A DNA stretch of 24,978 nucleotides. It comes from Fimenecus sp045594645. GTDB lineage: Bacteria; Bacillota; Clostridia; Oscillospirales; Acutalibacteraceae. The stretch covers positions 1 through 24,978 of the forward strand of contig JAZNYY010000004.1 in assembly GCA_045594645.1 (NCBI GenBank), read 5' to 3'. The position numbers and the translations under genes were made by a program. Positions 1-5,539 of this stretch are shown one piece after another (the first letter of the stretch is position 1; each line of letters opens with the position of its first letter). Under the pieces are notes generated by a model. The model was given only the letters and a program-made list of their open reading frames with translations, made no database searches and was not told the DNA's origin.

Positions 1-885
1 GGGCTCATAGCCCATATTAATCAATTCTTCTTTTGATTTATCGGTTGTTTCTTTGTTATCTTCTTCGATTTTATCAACTGATGAGCAATCGGGCAGATGG
101 ATTTTCTTCGATTTTGTGTTTAGCACATATTCGGTGTCTGAAGTTGAATTGCTTTCGGTTGTGTCGGCATCTGTGCTCAACCGGCTTTTGCCCGTTGCAT
201 AGTCAATCTCAACGCCGGGTTGGTTGTTATAGCAATAAACATTAAAGCAAATACCCTCGCCGTTATCCTCAACTGAATAAGCCTCAATCGTCACTCCGCG
301 GGCAACCAATTCGCTATCCTTGAATATGGGCGTTACACGATAAAGCACATGATTTCCCGTTTCTTCAATATAATCGTCAACCATATTTTCAAAGGGGAGC
401 ATACCGTCAACATTCATATAGCGTGTGCCCGTAATAAGATTTTGCTCGTTGGCATTTTCACCCGTTAATTGCCATCCGATTAAATGACAACGGTTATAAA
501 GATATTTTCCGTCAACAAAATCGTATTTTGCAGTTACCCAGCCCGTAGGCTTAACCTGACCGATTTCACCGCGTTCACCCGTTGGCATAATATCCTCGCC
601 AATGCAAGCCATAACCACTCCGCAACGGCCTAATTCGTCAAGAGGACTGTAATATTCATATGATTTAGTGGTGTAATCATCTTCGGTGAAATAGGGTTGA
701 TTATCGTTGAGTGCTACATAAGCTGTGCCCGAAAATTCGGGGATTTCATTAAGATTTGCAATGGATTGTTGAGTATTTAAATTGGGCGTATCGCTGTTGT
801 TTTTATCATCTGCAAAAAGTCCACCGAGGACGGTAACAGCAATAACAAGCACAATTATGAGTGAAATAAACTTTTTATTTTTCAT
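1..885 (-). CDS. Exported DNA/RNA non-specific endonuclease (EndA/DNA-entry nuclease type), 3' end missing
   Basis: Reading frame open to the left edge; 295 codons are present. Residues 6-23 form one hydrophobic N-terminal segment (signal peptide or anchor), followed by a polar linker. The nuclease core follows: YNRCHL at 130-135 corresponds to the DRGH-type motif of this family, with His134 the expected catalytic base, and LTGENANEQNLITGTRYMN (140-158) matches the metal/asparagine region of DNA-entry nucleases. A second short domain starts near 252 (YVLNTKSKKIHLPDC) and is cut by the window edge at MGYEP; in relatives this region completes a cysteine pair resembling a small zinc-binding Ada-like domain. 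The start ATG overlaps the stop of the upstream gene (ATGA), so the two are translationally coupled. Likely role is degradation of extracellular nucleic acid, for nutrition or DNA uptake (inference). Confidence 0.85.
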   Translation of the reverse strand, partial: MKNKKFISLIIVLVIAVTVLGGLFADDKNNSDTPNLNTQQSIANLNEIPEFSGTAYVALNDNQPYFTEDDYTTKSYEYYSPLDELGRCGVVMACIGEDIMPTGERGEIGQVKPTGWVTAKYDFVDGKYLYNRCHLIGWQLTGENANEQNLITGTRYMNVDGMLPFENMVDDYIEETGNHVLYRVTPIFKDSELVARGVTIEAYSVEDNGEGICFNVYCYNNQPGVEIDYATGKSRLSTDADTTESNSTSDTEYVLNTKSKKIHLPDCSSVDKIEEDNKETTDKSKEELINMGYEP

Positions 886-1283
886 CGGGTGTACACCTCT
901 TTCTTGATTTCGTTGTGTGAAGTACCCTTAAATACGGATTGCTCGGCAAGGGTGAAATCTGCCCCCAAAAGTTCAATATCAAATTTTGTGTCAGCGGGAT
1001 AAACCTTGCCCCAATGATAAAGAATAACCTCATTTGCAAGGCTCAACAAATCGGGCGAATATTTATCCTCAATAAAATATATTCCGTCTTGGTTTTGAAA
1101 GCTTTCGCAAACTATATAATCAACGCCCGCCTCATTGAAAAGCTTTTCAGAATATTCGCTGATTAAGATTTTTTCACCCGCAAAGCAGTTTTTTATATCA
1201 TCAAGCACCGCACTATCGCGGGATTGACGGCGCTTATTAAACATTAAACCGAAATTATCGTCAACACAAAAAATTAAAGTCAT
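882..1283 (-). CDS. Small conserved protein of unknown function upstream of the nuclease
   Basis: 133 residues, soluble, no signal peptide. The start (MTLIFCVDDNFGLMFNKRRQSRD) has a hydrophobic strand followed by DD and an RRQSRD motif that I associate with a conserved Clostridia family of unknown function. Some databases may label that family ribonuclease Z, but no metallo-beta-lactamase histidine motif is visible, so I do not adopt the name. The ribosome site TGAGGA lies 7 nt before the ATG. The stop overlaps the nuclease start by 4 bases, so both proteins probably act together or are at least co-translated. Between this gene and the phosphoribosyltransferase gene lies a family-1 hairpin. 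Confidence 0.75.
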   Translation of the reverse strand: MTLIFCVDDNFGLMFNKRRQSRDSAVLDDIKNCFAGEKILISEYSEKLFNEAGVDYIVCESFQNQDGIYFIEDKYSPDLLSLANEVILYHWGKVYPADTKFDIELLGADFTLAEQSVFKGTSHNEIKKEVYTR

Positions 1284-1302
1284 AAATATGTCCTCACAAA
1301 AA

Positions 1303-1328
1303 GTAGGGGCGATTCACGAATCGCCCGC
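1303..1328. repeat. Family-1 palindromic repeat (GTAGGGGC type)
   Basis: A hairpin-forming unit: GTAGGGGCGATTC, then ACGAATCGCCCGC, with GGGCGATTC/GAATCGCCC as arms. It lies between the phosphoribosyltransferase stop and the next start. An almost identical hairpin occurs at 22480-22505 (GATTC versus GAGTC in the first arm), and related units are at 3813, 14807, 14861, 15927 and 22533. It could act as an mRNA hairpin between the two genes. Confidence 0.7.
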
Positions 1329-1341
1329 AACATAATATTTA

Positions 1342-1986
1342 TTATAATTTTGAGAAACCATGGCAGTTAATTAACGCGTCAAGCTTCTTGCCCTCTTTAC
1401 AAAGTGGACATTCGTGGGCAGGAACGCTGAAATAGTCGGGCAAATCCTTGGGGTTGAATACAGAATTAACTTCATAACCCTCACATTTTTCTGATGTTGC
1501 GAAAATTGAAGCAACACCCACAACATCACCGCCGTAATATTTGATTGCTTCAACAGCAGAACGAGCAGTATTGCCCGAAGCTACAGAAACTGCGGTAATA
1601 AGCACATGCTTGCCCTTAATCATAGGAACAATGTTGTCTCGGAAGATAATCTGAGAACCGTTAACGATTTCGGGTGTAACAACATAAATTGTCTGATGAG
1701 CGTTAATGTTTACAAAATCGTTTTTTGTAAGCTCATCTGCAACGCAGGTAGCCACAACCTCTGTACCATCAAGGCAGAGAATAGTGTCAACAATTGAGTT
1801 GCTGTATTTGTGGTTTTTGCAGAGCTCGTGAGCAATTGCCTTAGCCTCAGAAAGACGGGATTTTTGTGCGGCAACATCTATGTAATAGTTACTGTGTGAG
1901 CTGTTGGTTGCAAAATGACCTCTTGCAACGCGAAGATGCAAATTGTTGCTTTTAGTTTTGATTTTTGTAATGCTTGATGTCGGCAT
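1342..1986 (-). CDS. Orotate phosphoribosyltransferase-like (type I PRTase) protein
   Basis: 214 residues, soluble. The type I PRTase fold is suggested by a hydrophobic strand and PRPP-loop region HVLITAVSVASGNTARSAVE at 127-146. In true orotate phosphoribosyltransferases this region reads roughly VLVVEDVITTGGS, with two acidic residues; here they are replaced, so PRPP binding may be altered or lost. The N-terminal stretch GHFATNSSHSNYYID (23-37), and the K/R/EA pattern after it, is typical of a Clostridia OPRT-like family. The C-terminus has a CPLC pair (193-196) of unknown role. A sigma-A promoter and an AGGGGG ribosome site precede the ATG. Substrate not predictable; catalysis of a pyrimidine step is uncertain. 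Confidence 0.8.
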   Translation of the reverse strand: MPTSSITKIKTKSNNLHLRVARGHFATNSSHSNYYIDVAAQKSRLSEAKAIAHELCKNHKYSNSIVDTILCLDGTEVVATCVADELTKNDFVNINAHQTIYVVTPEIVNGSQIIFRDNIVPMIKGKHVLITAVSVASGNTARSAVEAIKYYGGDVVGVASIFATSEKCEGYEVNSVFNPKDLPDYFSVPAHECPLCKEGKKLDALINCHGFSKL

Positions 1987-2019
1987 AAAAGTATCCCCCT
2001 ATGGTTTAATGTGTTAACT

Positions 2020-2048
2020 ATTGTATAATAAACTGCCTAAAATTTCAA
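2020..2048 (-). promoter_or_regulatory. Sigma-A promoter of the PRTase-like gene
   Basis: On the minus strand TTGAAA (2043-2048), 17 nt, TACAAT (2020-2025). Predicted start of transcription near 2013, giving a leader of about 27 nt that includes the AGGGGG ribosome site. Upstream, 2049-2174 holds nothing I can recognise. Confidence 0.6.
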
Positions 2049-2088
2049 GTAAAAAACGCTAAAAATATGTAAAAATATAACTATTTTT

Positions 2089-3138
2089 ATGAGGTTGGGT
2101 CGCTTGCACATATTGACTTTTTGTGCGATGAATGATATATTTAGCTTGAGGTCAGTTAAAAATCACATTGGGACGAACACAAGGAACCGTCCCCTGTGCA
2201 CACCGCAGAATGATGTTGTTGCAATTGTTAACGAATCAGGCACAGCGGTTGTAACCTACAAGTACGATGCTTGGGGTGTGGTAATCGGTTCTACCGATAC
2301 AAGCGGAATGGGATTGCGAGAAATTAATCCGATTACCTATCGCAGTTATTACTACGACAAAGAGGTTGGTTTCTACTACCTTAACTCAAGATACTACGCT
2401 CAGTATGAGCGGAGGTTTGTGAGTGCGGATAGTGTTGTTTCTAAGGTCGGTGGCGATGTTTTAGGTTACAATATGTTTGCATATTGTCAGAACAACCCTG
2501 TTAATATGAGTGACAAAGACGGTAACTGGCCGAAATTAGCAACTATAGGACTTGTTGTTGGTGCCGCGTTATGTATTGCAGCAGTTTCAATATTAACTTG
2601 TGGTGTAGGTACGGCAACATTAGCAGGGGCTATAGCAGTAGGTGCAGCAAAAGGAGCATTGATTGGTGCGGCTATAGGAACAGTTGCCGGTGCAGGAATA
2701 GGTTATGCAACAACAGGAACATTGGAAGGTGCGGCAGCAGGTGCAGCGATTGGATTTGGTGCTGGAGCTGTTGTGGGTGCAGTTGTCGGTGCTAGTACAG
2801 CAGCTAGTTCATGGTATAGCAGCAAAGCATTAGAGTTTACAAATGCTGGCTCAAAAGAAGTTGTATTGGGTAGGTCCGGAACTTATGAGCCTGTTGCGCA
2901 ATCTAGAGGTTCAACTTACTTCCATGCTACAGAAACTAGATGGAATGAAGTACACGATATGTTAGGCGTCGGAGATAAAGGAATGTGGAAAATAAATAAA
3001 GCTTTTTTAGACCAACAAATTTCCACAGGAAGTACATTTGCTCTAGCAAACAATCCAATAACATCAGGTGGATATTATTTTCAAAAAGAAGTGGCTTACT
3101 TGATTTCTAAAGGAGTGACTTTAATACCAATATGGTAA
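2089..3138 (+). CDS. Truncated Rhs-family protein: C-terminal core fragment with polymorphic toxin tip
   Basis: The frame is open from 2089, but the first ~39 codons show no Rhs similarity and run through a repeat (2175-2203); recognisable Rhs sequence begins at about 2208 (NDVVAIVNESGTAVVTYKYD). The Rhs-associated core follows (YYYDKEVGFYYLNSRYY, RRFVSADSV, NMFAYCQNNPVNMSDKDGNW). Next comes a long Gly/Ala-rich hydrophobic stretch from roughly residue 150 to 240, typical of the segment before toxin tips. The last ~110 residues (from SSKALEFTNAG to the stop) form the variable tip, which I do not recognise by activity. No full-length Rhs barrel, signal or secretion domain is present, so this is an orphan tip left after loss of the 5' part. 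The stop overlaps the start of the next gene by 7 bases, as in toxin-immunity pairs. Whether it is expressed, and from which start, is unknown. Confidence 0.75.
   Translation: MRLGRLHILTFCAMNDIFSLRSVKNHIGTNTRNRPLCTPQNDVVAIVNESGTAVVTYKYDAWGVVIGSTDTSGMGLREINPITYRSYYYDKEVGFYYLNSRYYAQYERRFVSADSVVSKVGGDVLGYNMFAYCQNNPVNMSDKDGNWPKLATIGLVVGAALCIAAVSILTCGVGTATLAGAIAVGAAKGALIGAAIGTVAGAGIGYATTGTLEGAAAGAAIGFGAGAVVGAVVGASTAASSWYSSKALEFTNAGSKEVVLGRSGTYEPVAQSRGSTYFHATETRWNEVHDMLGVGDKGMWKINKAFLDQQISTGSTFALANNPITSGGYYFQKEVAYLISKGVTLIPIW
2175..2203 (-). repeat. Family-2 hairpin repeat, inverted copy at the Rhs truncation point
   Basis: Reverse complement of the family core: AACCGTCCCC is flanked by CACA (2178-2181) and TGTG (2195-2198). 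It shares 16 bases (2185-2200) with the copies at 3767 and 3877 but in opposite orientation. Rhs homology starts about 5 bases after it, so it marks the breakpoint. Confidence 0.75.
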
Positions 3139-3512
3139 GAAGAAAAAAGAATTTTGATGTAGCAAAAAAAATATATTTTGATAATTTTGGAAGTTATATC
3201 ACAATGAAAAAAAATGGAGAGTATAGTGAGTATAATAAATGTAACATTTCTAAAGCATTGGAATATGAATGGACTACCATAATTAAAGATAATTTGATGA
3301 TGGACATTATTGATGGAAATAATCTTATAAGGGTTGTTAATCTTGCTAATATTAATTTACCAGAAGATGAAATCATCGATATTTTTAAAAAGCTTGCAAC
3401 ATCAAAATTAAGAAATGAAATAGAAAACATGATTGAAAAATTAAAGCCACTTTTTGATGAAAATTTGTATAATAAAATTATTATTGCTTTTGAAGACAAT
3501 CAAGACAATTAG
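3132..3512 (+). CDS. Probable immunity protein for the Rhs toxin tip (unrecognised family)
   Basis: 126 residues, no signal peptide or membrane segment, lysine- and isoleucine-rich and strongly AT-rich compared with the genes around it. No family recognised. It is called immunity only by position: its ATG lies inside the last codons of the Rhs tip (7-base overlap), the standard arrangement for polymorphic toxin and immunity gene. The C-terminal half (from about residue 75) looks helical (IDIFKKLATSKLRNEIENM). The stop codon TAG is the first part of a family-2 repeat (TAGGGGACGGTT), so the natural 3' end may have been trimmed or replaced by the repeat. No clear ribosome site; translation is probably coupled to the upstream frame. 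Confidence 0.65.
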   Translation: MVRRKKNFDVAKKIYFDNFGSYITMKKNGEYSEYNKCNISKALEYEWTTIIKDNLMMDIIDGNNLIRVVNLANINLPEDEIIDIFKKLATSKLRNEIENMIEKLKPLFDENLYNKIIIAFEDNQDN

Positions 3513-3520
3513 GGGACGGT
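3509..3520 (+). repeat. Family-2 repeat core at the end of the immunity gene
   Basis: TTAGGGGACGGT carries the family core GGGGACGGTT. Unlike the other copies, the flanks do not form the usual stem around an 11-nt loop; a weak TTAGG/CCTAA pairing (3509-3513 with 3532-3536) is possible. It overlaps the immunity gene's stop codon. Confidence 0.55.
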
Positions 3521-3541
3521 TAGCGTGAAAACCTAACTTGA

Positions 3542-3570
3542 GAACACAGAGGGACGGTTCTTCTGTGTTC
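3542..3570 (+). repeat. Family-2 hairpin repeat (9-bp perfect stem)
   Basis: GAACACAGA (3542-3550), loop GGGACGGTTCT (11 nt), TCTGTGTTC (3562-3570). The stem is perfect. Same loop as the copies at 3767 and 3877 but a longer stem. Confidence 0.8.
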
Positions 3571-3592
3571 TGAAAAATGACAATGAGCAAGC

Positions 3593-3617
3593 CAATCAGG
3601 GGACGGTTCCGTGATTG
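3593..3617 (+). repeat. Family-2 hairpin repeat with a different stem sequence
   Basis: CAATCA (3593-3598) pairs with TGATTG (3612-3617) around G, GGGACGGTTCC, G. The loop core is conserved while both stem arms have changed together relative to the CACAG/CTGTG copies. Confidence 0.75.
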
Positions 3618-3640
3618 ACAAAACTTAATATCAACCAACG

Positions 3641-3675
3641 GGACGAGGCTAACCACCTCGTCCTTGTTTTCTTTG
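3641..3675 (+). terminator. Terminator-like hairpin resembling the one after the RAYT gene
   Basis: GGACGAGG (3641-3648), loop CTAACCA, CCTCGTCC (3656-3663), then TTGTTTTCTTT. The arrangement and sequence closely resemble 4704-4735 (GGCGAGGT, TTAATC, ACCTCGTC, TTGTTTTTA). No gene ends just before it, so it may be left over from a lost gene. The rest of 3513-3899 holds only the hairpin repeats listed here and AT-rich DNA; I see no gene there. Confidence 0.5.
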
Positions 3676-3766
3676 ACAATCATTTGATTAATTTTTTCAT
3701 AATACTCTCCCCTCTCGCTAATACAAAATTATTTAATCAAAACCTAATATCTCATAAACGAAAAAC

Positions 3767-3791
3767 TGCACAGGGGACGGTTCTCTGTGTT
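3767..3791 (+). repeat. Family-2 hairpin repeat, direct copy 1
   Basis: A 25-base unit identical to 3877-3901. CACAG (3769-3773), loop GGGACGGTTCT, CTGTG (3785-3789). The two copies are direct repeats 110 bases apart with a family-1 hairpin between them. Confidence 0.8.
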
Positions 3792-3812
3792 CTTCGGATG
3801 ACAATTGATTTC

Positions 3813-3840
3813 GTAGGGGCGGGTCGACCTGCCCGCCCGT
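3813..3840. repeat. Family-1 palindromic repeat between two family-2 copies
   Basis: GTAGGGGCGGGTCGAC followed by CTGCCCGCCCGT; arms GGGCGGG/CCCGCCC. Same family as 1303, 14807 and 22480, nested within the family-2 cluster. Confidence 0.65.
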
Positions 3841-3876
3841 TACGACGAGCTTGGTAATATCACTTCAATAAAAAAA

Positions 3877-3901
3877 TGCACAGGGGACGGTTCTCTGTGT
3901 T
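3877..3901 (+). repeat. Family-2 hairpin repeat, direct copy 2, at the RAYT promoter
   Basis: Identical over 25 bases to 3767-3791. Its last two bases are the first two of the -35 box (TTGACG, 3900-3905) of the transposase promoter. Confidence 0.8.
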
Positions 3902-3928
3902 GACGAAAATAGTATGATGTGATATAAT
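3900..3928 (+). promoter_or_regulatory. Sigma-A promoter of the RAYT transposase gene
   Basis: TTGACG (3900-3905), 17 nt, TATAAT (3923-3928). Predicted start of transcription near 3935, leaving only about 11 nt of leader. The GGTGAT ribosome site at 3935-3940 is at the very 5' end, which would keep translation low. Confidence 0.65.
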
Positions 3929-3945
3929 TCTCTTGGTGATGAAAA

Positions 3946-4698
3946 ATGCCAAGACAAGCACGAAAGCATAGCGAAAGTGGAATATATCACGTAATGCTTA
4001 GAGGAATAAACCAACAGCAGATTTTTGAAGATACCGAAGACTGCGATAAGTTTATTCAAATACTACATGAATGTAAGGCAGTAAGTGAATTTAAGTTGTT
4101 CGCTTACTGCCTTATGAATAATCATATACATTTGCTGATTAAACCCGAAAAAGAGCCGATTGAACAAGTTTTTAAAAGAATCGGTGGTCGATATGTGTAT
4201 TGGTTTAATGTGAAATATCAGCGTGTAGGTCATCTGTTTCAAGACCGTTTCAAAAGCGAGCCTGTAGAAGATGACGCATATTTCTTAATGGTGTTAAGAT
4301 ACATACATCAAAATCCAACCAAAGCAGGAATATGCAAAAATATCGAAGATTACAAATATAGCAGTTATCAAGAATACATCACAAAATCGTGGTTAGTTGA
4401 TACTGGTTTTGTATTCGATATGGTTTCAAAGAAAGAGTTTGAAAGGTACAATCATACTGCAAATTTTGACAAGTGTCTTGAAGTTGAAGAAACACCAAGA
4501 GTATGTGTAACTGATGAACAAGCAAAGCGAATTATTCAAAAGATTTCAAATTGCCAAACATCTACTGAATTTCAAAAACTCGACCCCAAAATACGCGATG
4601 AATACATTGCTGTTTTCAAACAAAACGGTTTGTCAATCAGACAAATCAGCAGATTGACGGGAATAAGTTTTGGTATTGTTCGAAAAAGATTTGATTAA
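3946..4698 (+). CDS. REP-associated tyrosine transposase (RAYT, Y1 transposase family)
   Basis: 250 residues. The IS200/Y1-type single-strand DNA nuclease domain covers about residues 1-145. It contains the HUH metal motif (NNHIHLL, His60 and His62) and the catalytic tyrosine in LRYIHQNP (Tyr119), which also carries the RAYT-typical YIHxNP signature; MLRGINQQQIF near the start is likewise typical. The C-terminus (about 226-249, GLSIRQISRLTGISFGIVRK) is a helix-turn-helix common in Firmicutes RAYTs. Known family role: cutting and rejoining single-stranded DNA at short palindromic repeats of the REP type, usually as a single-copy domesticated gene. Here hairpin repeats lie directly upstream, at 3542-3901. 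Length and motifs are intact, so it is probably functional. It is followed by a hairpin terminator at 4704. Confidence 0.92.
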   Translation: MPRQARKHSESGIYHVMLRGINQQQIFEDTEDCDKFIQILHECKAVSEFKLFAYCLMNNHIHLLIKPEKEPIEQVFKRIGGRYVYWFNVKYQRVGHLFQDRFKSEPVEDDAYFLMVLRYIHQNPTKAGICKNIEDYKYSSYQEYITKSWLVDTGFVFDMVSKKEFERYNHTANFDKCLEVEETPRVCVTDEQAKRIIQKISNCQTSTEFQKLDPKIRDEYIAVFKQNGLSIRQISRLTGISFGIVRKRFD

Positions 4699-4703
4699 GT
4701 ATG

Positions 4704-4735
4704 GGGCGAGGTTTAATCACCTCGTCTTGTTTTTA
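4704..4735 (+). terminator. Terminator after the RAYT gene
   Basis: GGCGAGGT (4705-4712), loop TTAATC, ACCTCGTC (4719-4726), then TTGTTTTTA. One G-U pair in the plus-strand RNA. The stop codon of the converging deacetylase gene (4717-4719) lies inside it. Confidence 0.7.
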
Positions 4736-5481
4736 TATTGTCTGCCCGTGTGGTCAATTGAATAATTATCTCTGTAGATTAAATCGTTGACCGATACAAA
4801 TGTGTAGCCTTGTTTTTCGAGCTCGCTCAACACCTTATCAAGAGCCTCGGCAGTAGTGTCAACTCCGTTATGAAAAAGCACAATTGAGCCGTTTCGGGCG
4901 CGGGATACGACTCTGTTCACAATTTCATCAACAGTTAAGCCGGTATAGTCAAGACTGTCATTATCCCATTGAATCATAAACATATTAAGGCTTTCGGTGA
5001 CTTCGAGACTTTCGTTGGTGTAGTCTCCCGACGGCGCGCGTAAAAGTGTTACCTTTTCGCCCGTTATTTTTTCAAGTTTTTCGTTGCAGTTGACGATTTC
5101 TTCTTTGATTTCTTCCCGTGTGCATTTTGAAAATGCCTTGTGAGTGTCAGAATGGTTTGCGATTGTGTGCCCTGCGTCATAAAACGCCTTTACGCTTTCG
5201 GGGAATTTATCTGCCCAGTCGCCCACAACGAAAAATGTTGCTTTTGCGTTGTGCTTTTTCAGTATTTCAATAAGGTTGTCTGTATCTTGATTGCTCCAAG
5301 CCGCGTCAAAGGTGATTGCAATTTTCTTTTCGTCAGTTTCAACGGAATAAACGGGCAGTTTCTTGTTTGTTGCCGAGGCAGATGCCGTCTTGCCCAAAAA
5401 AGCAAATATGAAAAGCAAAAGCCCTAAAAGAATACAAATAATGCCTAAAAATGTTCGTCGAGATAAAGTCCAGATACGCAT
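4717..5481 (-). CDS. PdaB-like polysaccharide deacetylase (NodB homology domain)
   Basis: 254 residues from the ATG at 5481, chosen because GGGAGGG lies 7 nt upstream; the frame extends 34 codons further without a ribosome site. Residues 11-30 form one membrane anchor or signal. The NodB domain covers about 52-240: TFDAAW (57-62, Asp59 present, the second Asp of the usual TFDDGP replaced, as in PdaB-type sporulation proteins), the metal-binding pair His110 and His114 in NHSDTH, RAPSGDY (148-154) and LFHNG with His204. The family removes acetyl groups from N-acetylglucosamine in peptidoglycan, often during sporulation. Catalytic efficiency is uncertain in the TFDAAW subgroup. The last five residues (KNKTR) and the stop are encoded in the terminator hairpin of the converging RAYT gene. 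Its leader hairpin (5489-5514) covers the ribosome site. Confidence 0.87.
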   Translation of the reverse strand: MRIWTLSRRTFLGIICILLGLLLFIFAFLGKTASASATNKKLPVYSVETDEKKIAITFDAAWSNQDTDNLIEILKKHNAKATFFVVGDWADKFPESVKAFYDAGHTIANHSDTHKAFSKCTREEIKEEIVNCNEKLEKITGEKVTLLRAPSGDYTNESLEVTESLNMFMIQWDNDSLDYTGLTVDEIVNRVVSRARNGSIVLFHNGVDTTAEALDKVLSELEKQGYTFVSVNDLIYRDNYSIDHTGRQYKNKTR

Positions 5482-5488
5482 AAAAATA

Positions 5489-5514
5489 CCCTCCCATACC
5501 AATGTATGAGAGGG
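5489..5514 (-). promoter_or_regulatory. Hairpin covering the deacetylase ribosome site
   Basis: On the minus strand: CCCTC-T-CATAC, loop ATTG, GTATG-G-GAGGG, then TATTTTTATG. Eleven pairs, one being U-G, which can form only in the minus-strand RNA. The 3' arm contains the only ribosome site of the deacetylase gene, and a T-run follows, so it could end transcription from the upstream gene or mask translation. Confidence 0.6.
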
Positions 5515-5539
5515 TTGTTGCTTTATATGTATTGTGATT

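Noticed and set aside
882..1283. Naming the 133-residue protein ribonuclease Z
   Set aside because: None of the metallo-beta-lactamase histidine motifs of RNase Z is present.
2089..2206. First 39 codons of the Rhs-fragment frame as a genuine N-terminus
   Set aside because: No similarity to Rhs, no ribosome site, and it runs through a repeat; it is an accidental open frame joined to the Rhs part.
2571..2795. Cys/Arg-rich 74-residue frame inside the Rhs gene
   Set aside because: Shadow of the Gly/Ala-rich coding stretch in another frame.
3194..3499. 101-residue minus-strand frame opposite the immunity gene
   Set aside because: AT-rich antisense shadow; the plus frame has the coupled start with the Rhs tip.
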